Source: Moraxella haemolytica
GTDB lineage: Bacteria > Pseudomonadota > Gammaproteobacteria > Pseudomonadales > Moraxellaceae
Length of the DNA stretch: 64,000 nucleotides
Direction of reading: 5' to 3'
Assembly: GCF_030177935.1 (NCBI RefSeq)
Contig: NZ_CP089974.1
Coordinates: forward strand, 1,984,001-2,048,000
The translations under genes and the position numbers were made by a program. Numbering within the stretch: position 1 is the first letter of the stretch; each line of letters starts with the position of its first letter. The notes beneath the pieces were generated by a model. That model was not told where the DNA came from. It was given only the letters and a program-made list of their open reading frames with translations, and did not search any database. Positions 12,001-17,756 of this stretch are shown here, in pieces.

Positions 12001-13966
12001 CGATAAAGGCGGGCTTACTGTTGCAGACAGAGACGGTAATGTCAGCAAAGTGACGGCGAACGGTGTTGCTGTTGAAGGCAAAAACGGTAGTAGTAGTCTT
12101 GAAGAAGGCGGTTTATCAGTTATCGGTAAAGACGGTGAAAGCAGTCTTAAAGAAGGCGGTTTATCGGTCATCGGCAAAAACGGCAGCAGTAGTCTTGAAG
12201 AAACCGGTTTGTCAGTTGCGGGCAAAAACGGCAGCAGTAGTCTTGAAGAAGGCGGTTTATCAGTTATCGGTAAAGATGGTGAAAGCAGTCTTAAAGAAGG
12301 TGGTTTATCGGTCATCGGCAAAGACGGTAGTAGTAGTCTTGAAGAAACCGGTTTGTCAGTTGAAGGCAAAAACGGCAGCAGTAGTCTTGAAGAAGGCGGT
12401 TTATCAGTTATCGGTAAAGATGGTGAAAGCAGTCTTAAAGAAGGTGGTTTATCGGTCATCGGCAAAGATGGTGAAAGCAGTCTTAGTGGCGATGGTGTGA
12501 ATGTTATCGATAAAGATGGTAACGGGGGCGAGTTTAATGCAAAAGGCATCTCACTCATTGGACCAAAAAACCAATTAAACCTACAAAACAATAAGCTTGA
12601 AATGACCGCAACCAATGCTGGTAAAACCAATACATTTAGTATTGAAAATACGGCAGAAGGAGCGAAAGTTAGTGGCGTTGCTGATGGTGTTGACCCTAAC
12701 GATGCAGTCAATAAGAGCCAGCTGGATGCACAGGCAAATAAAGGCCTGAAGTTCGTTGGTGATGACAATCAAGAAGTCCATCGTAAATTAGGTGAGACGC
12801 TAACCATTGCCGGTGGCTTAACGGATGCAACCAAGCTGTCTGATAATAATATCGGAGTGATGAAAGATGGTGATGGCAAGTTGGTTGTAAAACTTGCTAA
12901 GAATATTAGCGGTTTAAGCAATATTGAAACCACTGGTCGTATTACTGCCGGCGATGGTCTGACTGTTGAAGCTGGTGGCTTAAATGTTAAAGGTGATACG
13001 ACGCTTCAAAAGACAACCGTTACTGATTTCACTGCAAATGGCGATACAACGCTTCAAAAGACTGTTGTGAATCAAACCCTAACGGTTGAAAAACAAGCGA
13101 CCTTTAAAGATACAGTTGAGGTAAATAATGGCTTGACAGTAACCAATGGCGAAACCAAGCTGAAAAATACTGCTGTTAATGGTACGCTGAATGTGACTGG
13201 TAACACAACGATTGATAAAACCTTGATAGTTAAGGGTGATACAACTGTTGAGAAGTTAACAGCAAATGGCGATACAACGCTTGAAAAATCATTGACTGTT
13301 AAAGAGAAAGCGACCTTTAAAGATACAGTTGAGGTAAATAATGGCTTGTCAGTAACCAATGGCGAAACCAAGCTGAAAAATACTGCTGTTAATGGTACGC
13401 TGAATGTGACTGGTAACACAACGATTGATAAAACCTTGATAGTTAAGGGTGATACAACTGTTGAGAAGTTAACAGCAAATGGTGATACAACGCTTGAAAA
13501 ATCATTGACTGTTAAAGAGAAAGCGACCTTTAAAGAGGGTATCACCTTAGGTGATGCTACTACAGGACCACAGATTGTTCATGAAGGTGATGATACCATC
13601 AGAATTCAGCAGAACGATGGCAGTGCAGCACGCATCACCAATGTGGCTGATGGTCATATCGCACCAGACAGTAAAGATATCGTCAATGGTGGTCAGCTGA
13701 TGAATGTTTATAACCACATCGGTAAAATTGAAAGTCAGCTACAAGCAGGTATTGCCGGTAATAACGCTGCAGCGTCCCTACCACAAGTCATGATGCCAGG
13801 CAAATCTATGGTATCGGCAGCATTGGGCGGCTTCCGCGATAAGAAAGCAATCGCCATTGGTTATTCTCGCTTGAGTGACAATGGACGCATGGCATTGAAG
13901 TCAAACTTAAATGTTGACACCGAGAAGAACCTTGGCTATGGTGTGGGCGTAGGCTTTACCTGGTAA
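2..13966 (+). CDS. Giant trimeric autotransporter adhesin (type Vc), 5'-partial
   Basis: The frame is open from base 2 with no start, so the gene begins upstream; at least 4654 residues lie here. Trimeric autotransporters form surface fibres that bind host cells or abiotic surfaces. Seen in order: a stalk of 344-residue repeats with neck-like motifs (AGEQDGDAVNFKQV) to about 10.9 kb; a unique segment to 11.87 kb; a Gly/Asn-rich linker (11.87-12.0 kb); nine 16-residue repeats (12062-12493); a neck motif DPNDAVNKSQLDA near 12.69 kb; two 71-residue repeats (13.1-13.5 kb); and a C-terminal YadA-type anchor (13.78-13.96 kb) with GKSMVSAALGGF and a final aromatic residue (GVGFTW). The family identity is firm from the anchor and necks; the ligand cannot be inferred. 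The stop is followed 40 bp later by the TpgA-like gene. Confidence 0.95.
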   Translation, partial: TLGDTTGPKIVRDGDNIKVQKNGGGAARITNIAAGEQDGDAVNFKQVKDGIAGITTKGLKFAGDINGEVHRELGQALTITGGVTQEGNLTDSNIGVVKNPNNQGLIVKLAKNLQNLDSVATNTLTTTGAATIGGGLTVTGDTSLQKVDVTGALDVTGKTTVTQLEASGEVTLKDALIVEGQAQLKDTLVVTKEATFNGAVTANQGLTVAQGNLEVTNGNTTLKTLTVNETLAVKQKATFEQGLDVTAGKTNLNGGLTVTGGKTELQQGLEVTGDTKVANLTATGNTLLQKVDVAGALDVTGKTTVTQLEASGEVTLKDALIVEGQAQLKDTLVVDKQATFKQGVTLGDTTGPKIVRDGDNIKVQKNGGGAARITNIAAGEQDGDAVNFKQVKDGIAGITTKGLKFAGDINGEVHRELGQALTITGGVTQEGNLTDSNIGVVKNPNNQGLIVKLAKNLQNLDSVATNTLTTTGAATIGGGLTVTGDTSLQKVDVTGALDVTGKTTVTQLEASGEVTLKDALIVEGQAQLKDTLVVTKEATFNGAVTANQGLTVAQGNLEVTNGNTTLKTLTVNETLAVKQKATFEQGLDVTAGKTNLNGGLTVTGGKTELQQGLEVTGDTKVANLTATGNTLLQKVDVAGALDVTGKTTVTQLEASGEVTLKDALIVEGQAQLKDTLVVDKQATFKQGVTLGDTTGPKIVRDGDNIKVQKNGGGAARITNIAAGEQDGDAVNFKQVKDGIAGITTKGLKFAGDINGEVHRELGQALTITGGVTQEGNLTDSNIGVVKNPNNQGLIVKLAKNLQNLDSVATNTLTTTGAATIGGGLTVTGDTSLQKVDVTGALDVTGKTTVTQLEASGEVTLKDALIVEGQAQLKDTLVVTKEATFNGAVTANQGLTVAQGNLEVTNGNTTLKTLTVNETLAVKQKATFEQGLDVTAGKTNLNGGLTVTGGKTELQQGLEVTGDTKVANLTATGNTLLQKVDVAGALDVTGKTTVTQLEASGEVTLKDALIVEGQAQLKDTLVVDKQATFKQGVTLGDTTGPKIVRDGDNIKVQKNGGGAARITNIAAGEQDGDAVNFKQVKDGIAGITTKGLKFAGDINGEVHRELGQALTITGGVTQEGNLTDSNIGVVKNPNNQGLIVKLAKNLQNLDSVATNTLTTTGAATIGGGLTVTGNTLLQKVDVTGALDVTGKTTVTQLEASGEVTLKDALIVEGQAQLKDTLVVTKEATFNGAVTANQGLTVAQGNLEVTNGNTTLKTLTVNETLAVKQKATFEQGLDVTAGKTNLNGGLTVTGGKTELQQGLEVTGDTKVANLTATGNTLLQKVDVAGALDVTGKTTVTQLEASGEVTLKDALIVEGQAQLKDTLVVDKQATFKQGVTLGDTTGPKIVRDGDNIKVQKNGGGAARITNIAAGEQDGDAVNFKQVKDGIAGITTKGLKFAGDINGEVHRELGQALTITGGVTQEGNLTDSNIGVVKNPNNQGLIVKLAKNLQNLDSVATNTLTTTGAATIGGGLTVTGDTSLQKVDVTGALDVTGKTTVTQLEASGEVTLKDALIVEGQAQLKDTLVVTKEATFNGAVTANQGLTVAQGNLEVTNGNTTLKTLTVNETLAVKQKATFEQGLDVTAGKTNLNGGLTVTGGKTELQQGLEVTGDTKVANLTATGNTLLQKVDVAGALDVTGKTTVTQLEASGEVTLKDALIVEGQAQLKDTLVVDKQATFKQGVTLGDTTGPKIVRDGDNIKVQKNGGGAARITNIAAGEQDGDAVNFKQVKDGIAGITTKGLKFAGDINGEVHRELGQALTITGGVTQEGNLTDSNIGVVKNPNNQGLIVKLAKNLQNLDSVATNTLTTTGAATIGGGLTVTGDTSLQKVDVTGALDVTGKTTVTQLEASGEVTLKDALIVEGQAQLKDTLVVTKEATFNGAVTANQGLTVAQGNLEVTNGNTTLKTLTVNETLAVKQKATFEQGLDVTAGKTNLNGGLTVTGGKTELQQGLEVTGDTKVANLTATGNTLLQKVDVAGALDVTGKTTVTQLEASGEVTLKDALIVEGQAQLKDTLVVDKQATFKQGVTLGDTTGPKIVRDGDNIKVQKNGGGAARITNIAAGEQDGDAVNFKQVKDGIAGITTKGLKFAGDINGEVHRELGQALTITGGVTQEGNLTDSNIGVVKNPNNQGLIVKLAKNLQNLDSVATNTLTTTGAATIGGGLTVTGNTLLQKVDVAGALDVTGKTTVTQLEASGEVTLKDALIVEGQAQLKDTLVVDKQATFKQGVTLGDTTGPKIVRDGDNIKVQKNGGGAARITNIAAGEQDGDAVNFKQVKDGIAGITTKGLKFAGDINGEVHRELGQALTITGGVTQEGNLTDSNIGVVKNPNNQGLIVKLAKNLQNLDSVATNTLTTTGAATIGGGLTVTGDTSLQKVDVTGALDVTGKTTVTQLEASGEVTLKDALIVEGQAQLKDTLVVTKEATFNGAVTANQGLTVAQGNLEVTNGNTTLKTLTVNETLAVKQKATFEQGLDVTAGKTNLNGGLTVTGGKTELQQGLEVTGDTKVANLTATGNTLLQKVDVAGALDVTGKTTVTQLEASGEVTLKDALIVEGQAQLKDTLVVDKQATFKQGVTLGDTTGPKIVRDGDNIKVQKNGGGAARITNIAAGEQDGDAVNFKQVKDGIAGITTKGLKFAGDINGEVHRELGQALTITGGVTQEGNLTDSNIGVVKNPNNQGLIVKLAKNLQNLDSVATNTLTTTGAATIGGGLTVTGDTSLQKVDVTGALDVTGKTTVTQLEASGEVTLKDALIVEGQAQLKDTLVVTKEATFNGAVTANQGLTVAQGNLEVTNGNTTLKTLTVNETLAVKQKATFEQGLDVTAGKTNLNGGLTVTGGKTELQQGLEVTGDTKVANLTATGNTLLQKVDVAGALDVTGKTTVTQLEASGEVTLKDALIVEGQAQLKDTLVVDKQATFKQGVTLGDTTGPKIVRDGDNIKVQKNGGGAARITNIAAGEQDGDAVNFKQVKDGIAGITTKGLKFAGDINGEVHRELGQALTITGGVTQEGNLTDSNIGVVKNPNNQGLIVKLAKNLQNLDSVATNTLTTTGAATIGGGLTVTGNTLLQKVDVAGALDVTGKTTVTQLEASGEVTLKDALIVEGQAQLKDTLVVDKQATFKQGVTLGDTTGPKIVRDGDNIKVQKNGGGAARITNIAAGEQDGDAVNFKQVKDGIAGITTKGLKFAGDINGEVHRELGQALTITGGVTQEGNLTDSNIGVVKNPNNQGLIVKLAKNLQNLDSVATNTLTTTGAATIGGGLTVTGDTSLQKVDVTGALDVTGKTTVTQLEASGEVTLKDALIVEGQAQLKDTLVVTKEATFNGAVTANQGLTVAQGNLEVTNGNTTLKTLTVNETLAVKQKATFEQGLDVTAGKTNLNGGLTVTGGKTELQQGLEVTGDTKVANLTATGNTLLQKVDVAGALDVTGKTTVTQLEASGEVTLKDALIVEGQAQLKDTLVVDKQATFKQGVTLGDTTGPKIVRDGDNIKVQKNGGGAARITNIAAGEQDGDAVNFKQVKDGIAGITTKGLKFAGDINGEVHRELGQALTITGGVTQEGNLTDSNIGVVKNPNNQGLIVKLAKNLQNLDSVATNTLTTTGAATIGGGLTVKKATMLLGGLTTVGNNVTIGDSFTIGNSLVSGDAGVQGDLYVSGDTNLKDTTVDGKLKVTKGMDVKGKSTFDAIEIPSSKENQPPLLLDNTGISGLPGNIAATADNTLSSDIDAKLDISKPTDDPAERAKRLSRAATIADVLSVGFNLKNNGASRDFIRGFDTVDFIDGKATTAVVTREGNSKTSKVTFNVNVDNDTIKLIDGNKIAANTTDLMVSNSGRLDIPMVSFDAIDNAKKLMTARDIAYAINQSGFQVISGQTGLGTNSGASEEVVRAGDLIKLIAGDNLDIKQEGTTFTFSLKKTLTLKDDKGDVTTLSPAGVKTQGNGGGSTLGNGGGSNVGGNGGNVGNGNGAGGGAVGNGGGESTVDKGGLTVADRDGNVSKVTANGVAVEGKNGSSSLEEGGLSVIGKDGESSLKEGGLSVIGKNGSSSLEETGLSVAGKNGSSSLEEGGLSVIGKDGESSLKEGGLSVIGKDGSSSLEETGLSVEGKNGSSSLEEGGLSVIGKDGESSLKEGGLSVIGKDGESSLSGDGVNVIDKDGNGGEFNAKGISLIGPKNQLNLQNNKLEMTATNAGKTNTFSIENTAEGAKVSGVADGVDPNDAVNKSQLDAQANKGLKFVGDDNQEVHRKLGETLTIAGGLTDATKLSDNNIGVMKDGDGKLVVKLAKNISGLSNIETTGRITAGDGLTVEAGGLNVKGDTTLQKTTVTDFTANGDTTLQKTVVNQTLTVEKQATFKDTVEVNNGLTVTNGETKLKNTAVNGTLNVTGNTTIDKTLIVKGDTTVEKLTANGDTTLEKSLTVKEKATFKDTVEVNNGLSVTNGETKLKNTAVNGTLNVTGNTTIDKTLIVKGDTTVEKLTANGDTTLEKSLTVKEKATFKEGITLGDATTGPQIVHEGDDTIRIQQNDGSAARITNVADGHIAPDSKDIVNGGQLMNVYNHIGKIESQLQAGIAGNNAAASLPQVMMPGKSMVSAALGGFRDKKAIAIGYSRLSDNGRMALKSNLNVDTEKNLGYGVGVGFTW
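6197..6796 (+). repeat. 600-bp short stalk unit (432-bp internal deletion)
   Basis: This unit lacks 432 bp (144 codons) of the full repeat. Each full unit carries two internal copies of a segment of about 155 bp, 432 bp apart, which differ at a few positions (ACATCG versus ACATTG; GTTACTGG versus GTTGCTGG). The short unit has the second copy directly after the first flank, as expected from recombination between the two copies. Confidence 0.9.
8861..9460 (+). repeat. 600-bp short stalk unit, second copy
   Basis: It has the same 432-bp deletion and the same junction as the unit at 6197-6796. It either arose independently by the same recombination or was copied when the array expanded. Confidence 0.9.
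12062..12493 (+). repeat. Nine 48-bp (16-residue) repeats in the adhesin
   Basis: Nine tandem units of the form GLSVIGKDGESSLKEG, with alternating variants (KNGSSSLEET, KNGSSSLEEG), span exactly 432 bp. A degenerate tenth unit follows. They come after a glycine-rich linker and probably form a rigid stalk segment. Confidence 0.9.
13097..13522 (+). repeat. Two 213-bp (71-residue) tandem repeats near the anchor
   Basis: The motif KATFKDTVEVNNG recurs after exactly 213 bp, and the KATFK start recurs again after another 213 bp. The copies differ at only a few bases. The units share short motifs (LTV, GDTT, VTGNTT) with the large 5' array, suggesting a common origin. Confidence 0.85.
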
Positions 13967-14006
13967 CCCACCCATTGCGATAACTTTTATCTTAGGAAAA
14001 CATGAT

Positions 14007-14873
14007 ATGAATAAAAAACATACCGCATTGTTTGGTGTGATGTTGATGGCGATGACGCTAACTGGTTGTGTTTCAACTTCTGCTTTGGAAGTTGAAACAG
14101 ACACAGAGGTTGAGTTTCCAAAGATTGATGATGCTGTTGTTTCATCAAATAACTATAAAGGCTCACGGGCTAATTGGAGTAACATTGCTCAGATTGAACA
14201 TGGCATGAGTAAAGATCAGCTGTATCATTTGATTGGCTATCCGCATTATCATGAAGGCTTGTATGGTGTTTATGAATGGAATTACATCTTTAATTATCGT
14301 GATCAAGTAGGTGATTACAGACAATGTCAATTCCAAATTCGTTTTGATAAAAACAAAACCATCAATGCCATGTACTGGTCTGCACCTGAGTGTGAAGAGA
14401 AAGTAAAACAAGCAGGTTTGCTACACACTCAAGCAGTGATTCAAGACATCGTTCAGCAGATGCCATCTTCGCCTGCGACACCAACAGAAACTTTTGCCTT
14501 GCAAGCAGATGCTTTATTTGCTTTTGATAAATCAGGTATAAAAGATATGTTACCAGGTGGTCTGACCAAACTTGATGAGCTTGCAGATAAGCTAAAAGAC
14601 TATCAAAGCCAAGGTAAAGTAAAAGCCCATATCATCGGTCATACTGACAGACTAGGTTCAAAAGAGTATAATCTGGCTTTATCAAAAAGTCGTGCTGATA
14701 CGGTTGCTACCTATCTGTTATCAAAAGGTATTGCATCAGATATACTAAATACCACAGGTGCAGGTGAGTATATGCCAATAAAAGACTGCTCTATCAATGG
14801 CACCAAAAAACAACAAATCCGTTGTCTACAACCCAATCGCCGTGTTGAGGTGCAGATTTATGTTGAGCAGTAG
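14007..14873 (+). CDS. tpgA: TpgA-like lipoprotein: BamE/SmpA-like plus OmpA-like domain
   Basis: A 288-residue protein starting at ATG 14007 behind AGGA (13994-13997). The N terminus is a lipoprotein signal with lipobox LTGC (Cys about 21). Residues about 45-130 resemble BamE/SmpA (SNIAQIEHGMSKDQLYHLIG). Residues about 170-285 are an OmpA-like peptidoglycan-binding domain (IIGHTDRLGSKEYNLALSKS). In Acinetobacter, TpgA lies directly downstream of the giant adhesin AtaA, binds peptidoglycan and helps anchor the fibre. Order, spacing and domain pair match that arrangement, so a role in adhesin stability is a good inference. It is probably co-transcribed with the adhesin; a terminator follows. 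Confidence 0.85.
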   Translation: MNKKHTALFGVMLMAMTLTGCVSTSALEVETDTEVEFPKIDDAVVSSNNYKGSRANWSNIAQIEHGMSKDQLYHLIGYPHYHEGLYGVYEWNYIFNYRDQVGDYRQCQFQIRFDKNKTINAMYWSAPECEEKVKQAGLLHTQAVIQDIVQQMPSSPATPTETFALQADALFAFDKSGIKDMLPGGLTKLDELADKLKDYQSQGKVKAHIIGHTDRLGSKEYNLALSKSRADTVATYLLSKGIASDILNTTGAGEYMPIKDCSINGTKKQQIRCLQPNRRVEVQIYVEQ

Positions 14874-14900
14874 TTTTTGGTAGAATTGTTTAAAAAGATG

Positions 14901-14924
14901 CCACCCTGATGGGTGGTGTTTTTT
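14901..14924 (+). terminator. Intrinsic terminator after the adhesin/tpgA operon
   Basis: The hairpin CCACCC-TGAT-GGGTGG is followed by a T-rich run, 27 bp after the tpgA stop. Confidence 0.8.
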
Positions 14925-15139
14925 ATACATGGTAGATTGATGCATGGTAAAACAATCTACCACCTTTTATTATGACATAGACCAAAATAAACATTTCATA
15001 CAATCCAAAATTTTGTTAGAATAGGCAGTTTGGGCTTATTTATTTTTAATGAATGCCCAATTTGTATTTATTCTGATACTTTTTGATATTTCGATAGTTT
15101 TATCATTGGCTTTTGGTATTTTTTTAGTAAGGCATTTTT

Positions 15140-15862
15140 GTGTTTGATTTACACGGCTACGGTCCGATTTTACTCAAAGGCACATGGCTGACCATTCAGC
15201 TAGGAGCGACAAGTTTGCTGTTTGGTCTGCTATTTGGTTTGATGGGTGCAGGTGCCAAACTCTCTGGCATCTGGTCTCTGCAGCGTCTTGCTGACATTTA
15301 TACAACGGTCGTGCGTGGCGTGCCTGAACTACTCATGGTGTTTTTTGTTTATTTTGGGGGCGAGGCATTACTACAACTCATCGCCAATCAAATGGGCTAT
15401 ACCGGTCGCACTGATTTGAGTAGGTTTTGGGCAGGTGTGACGGCATTGTCTTTGATGTTTGGTGCTTATGCCACCGAAGTCTTTCGCATGGCAATCCAAG
15501 ACATTCCAAAGGGTCAATGGGAATCCGCCCAAAGTCTTGGCATGAGACCTGTTCAGACCATCAGACGCATCATCTTGCCACAGATGTGGCTGGTCGCCCT
15601 GCCTGGTCTTGGCAATCTGACTTTGGTTTTGCTCAAAGACACCGCCCTTGTCTCCTTGATTGGTTTGCAAGATTTGATGTACTATGCCACTCGTGCCGTT
15701 CAAAGCACCCAACAGCCTTTTACTTTTTATATCGTTGCAGCACTCATTTATTTGGCATTAACCACCGTCATCACTTTACTTTTGACGCATTTTGAGTGGC
15801 GTGCCAACCCCGCTGCTCGCTACGCCAAGTCCATGACCAAACACAAAGGGGGGCAAGCATGA
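15140..15862 (+). CDS. hisQ: Polar amino-acid ABC transporter permease, HisQ/ArtQ type
   Basis: A 240-residue inner-membrane permease of an arginine/lysine/histidine-type importer. It starts at GTG 15140 behind TAAGG. Several hydrophobic segments are visible, and the cytoplasmic EAA loop that contacts the ATPase is recognisable (ESAQSLGMRPVQTIRRIILP, about residues 133-152). The closest family by eye is HisQ (TTVVRGVPELL, KDTALVSLIGLQDL). Its stop overlaps the start of the next permease (ATGA), so the two are translationally coupled. No ATPase or binding-protein gene lies within the window, so these must be supplied from elsewhere. The amino acid transported cannot be fixed from sequence. Confidence 0.85.
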   Translation: MFDLHGYGPILLKGTWLTIQLGATSLLFGLLFGLMGAGAKLSGIWSLQRLADIYTTVVRGVPELLMVFFVYFGGEALLQLIANQMGYTGRTDLSRFWAGVTALSLMFGAYATEVFRMAIQDIPKGQWESAQSLGMRPVQTIRRIILPQMWLVALPGLGNLTLVLLKDTALVSLIGLQDLMYYATRAVQSTQQPFTFYIVAALIYLALTTVITLLLTHFEWRANPAARYAKSMTKHKGGQA

Positions 15863-16566
15863 GCCTAAATTGGGGTGCTATTATTGACCAACTGCCCACC
15901 ATGCTACAAGCATCGGTTCTAACCATTGAGCTTGTGGTGCTGTCGTGTTTGTTTGGTTTGATTGTTGGCGTGGTTTTGGGGCTGATGCGTTCATCTAGGC
16001 ATTTATGGATAAAAGCCCTACCCTTTGCTTATATTTTCTTTTTTCGTGGCACCCCGCTACTCATTCAGATTTTCTTGATTTATCAAGGGCTAGGTCAGTT
16101 TGACTTCATCAAAGACAGCTTTCTGTGGGATCCGATTTTCTCCAAAGCCTACTGGTGTGCCATCATTGCGTTTACCCTAAATACCGCCGCTTATATCGCT
16201 GAGATTATCAGAGGCTCTATCGCTGCCATTCCTAAAGGCGAGCTTGAAGCAGCTGATGCCATCGGTATGTCAAATACCCAAAAAGTACGCCGCATCATCT
16301 TGCCTCGTGCCTTTGGTATCATGATTCCTGCATACAGCAACGAGGTGCTATTTATCCTAAAAGGCAGTGCATTGGCGGCATCCATCACACTGGCGGAACT
16401 GACTTATACCGCCAAAAATTTGGGGGCGGTCAATTATCTGCACCTTGAAATGTACACCGCAGCAGGCATCATCTACCTACTGCTTGCGTGGATTTTGATG
16501 ATTGGTTTTAGACTATTTGAAAACCACATCAATAAGCACAAACGCTACATACCACCAACCACCTAG
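15859..16566 (+). CDS. hisM: Polar amino-acid ABC transporter permease, HisM/ArtM type
   Basis: A 235-residue permease, partner of the preceding HisQ-like gene. ATG 15859 is chosen because it makes an ATGA overlap with the upstream stop and gives the normal family length; the frame is open further upstream but would overlap hisQ. It carries the EAA motif (ELEAADAIGMSNTQKVRRII, about residues 129-148) and the IFFFRGTPLLIQ segment typical of the family. HisQ and HisM-type subunits form the membrane heterodimer of the importer. A bidirectional terminator follows. Confidence 0.85.
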   Translation: MSLNWGAIIDQLPTMLQASVLTIELVVLSCLFGLIVGVVLGLMRSSRHLWIKALPFAYIFFFRGTPLLIQIFLIYQGLGQFDFIKDSFLWDPIFSKAYWCAIIAFTLNTAAYIAEIIRGSIAAIPKGELEAADAIGMSNTQKVRRIILPRAFGIMIPAYSNEVLFILKGSALAASITLAELTYTAKNLGAVNYLHLEMYTAAGIIYLLLAWILMIGFRLFENHINKHKRYIPPTT

Positions 16567-16580
16567 CATCACAGCCAAAC

Positions 16581-16607
16581 AAAAAGAGCGTTCCAAACGC
16601 TCTTTTT
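16581..16607. terminator. Bidirectional terminator between hisM and hslO
   Basis: The perfect inverted repeat AAAAAGAGCGTT / AACGCTCTTTTT has a 3-nt loop. It lies between two convergent genes and has A and T runs suited to both strands. Confidence 0.9.
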
Positions 16608-16627
16608 TAGTGCCAATACAGCCAAGG

Positions 16628-17527
16628 TTAAATGAACAAGGCGTTAATTTTCGCCTCATCAAATTGATACGACTGCCCACAAAAACCGCAGTCAAGTGCC
16701 AACACGCCACCATGTGCGTCCAACGCATTCAAGGCTTCTTCATGCCCTAACTGCAAAATCGCCCCCTCACTTTTTTGGGCAGAACAAGTACAACCAAAAC
16801 TCAGCGGATTCGCCTCAGGAGTGACCACTTCTTCTTCATGATATAGACGATATAAAATTTCATCTGCCTGCAATTCTGTCAGCTCATCGGTCTTGATGGT
16901 GCCAGTCAATGCACTCATACGCTCCCATAGGTCTGGATCGTTTTCACGGTCTTCGTCCGTCTGCGGTAGTAGTTGCACCAAAATCCCACCTGCCACTTCA
17001 TCACTGGTGGCAAGTTTTAAGAGAGTAGGAATCTGGGCTGACTGCTTTTGATAATGTGCCAAGCACTCTGCCAAATCATCACTGACACGCTCTACAATGC
17101 CTTGATACGCCTCGCCTCGCTCTGGATGGATACTGATGAACAGCACCACCCCCTGCCCTAGCTGACCGAACGCCTGACGACTGGTGTTGATATTCTGCCA
17201 TGCCTGATTCTCTTTAAAACCTGCTAACGCACGCACGCACCCTGTGTGATCACACTCCGCCATCGCCCATGACAGCAGGCTTGTCTCATCTGATGATTGT
17301 AATTGTACAGACAGCCTGCCATTGATTTTTAGAGTACCAATCAATAAACTTGCCGCCACTAGCATCTCGCCAAGCAGTGCTTTGACGGCGGTGGGATAAT
17401 TTTTTTTGGTGATGATGGTCTGATATGCCTCCGTTAAGCGTACCACATCACCACGCACAGGCGACCGCTCAATAAAAAATCGCTGGCGGTATTGGTTGGC
17501 AGAATTTGGGGTTTGAATGTCGGTCAT
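16628..17527 (-). CDS. hslO: Hsp33 redox-regulated chaperone
   Basis: A 299-residue cytoplasmic holdase activated by oxidation. The C-terminal zinc/redox switch is visible: CTC (FGCTCSAQKS, about residue 246) and CGFC (about residue 281), giving the four cysteines in CxC and CxxC spacing. Length and motif order fit the family. In the oxidised state these cysteines form disulfides, release zinc and expose the client-binding surface. It is transcribed convergently with hisM. Confidence 0.95.
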   Translation of the reverse strand: MTDIQTPNSANQYRQRFFIERSPVRGDVVRLTEAYQTIITKKNYPTAVKALLGEMLVAASLLIGTLKINGRLSVQLQSSDETSLLSWAMAECDHTGCVRALAGFKENQAWQNINTSRQAFGQLGQGVVLFISIHPERGEAYQGIVERVSDDLAECLAHYQKQSAQIPTLLKLATSDEVAGGILVQLLPQTDEDRENDPDLWERMSALTGTIKTDELTELQADEILYRLYHEEEVVTPEANPLSFGCTCSAQKSEGAILQLGHEEALNALDAHGGVLALDCGFCGQSYQFDEAKINALFI

Positions 17528-17756
17528 AAGATTGCTTCTTTATTAGATACAGATGATGACTAAATGGGGACGACTTAAAAAAATACAAATCTGCATCCAA
17601 CGGCTGACCGCCCTGCCATATTTTGTTATGAATACTGCCCATGACTGTGCTAAAATAGAACAAATGTAAGCTGATTTTATGTTTTGGTTTGATAAAATTT
17701 TGGCAATACCAAACCAAGCACACACCACCCCGTCACAACAATCAACAAGGTCATTT

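Noticed and set aside
11149-12768. Minus-strand ORFs of 150 and 364 codons, and a plus-strand 145-codon ORF at 12063
   Set aside because: They lie inside the adhesin in other frames. Their Pro/Leu/Ser-rich or Lys/Val-rich repeats are by-products of the adhesin repeats.
15427-15795. 122-codon plus-strand ORF inside hisQ
   Set aside because: It is an alternative frame of a clear permease gene with no family features.
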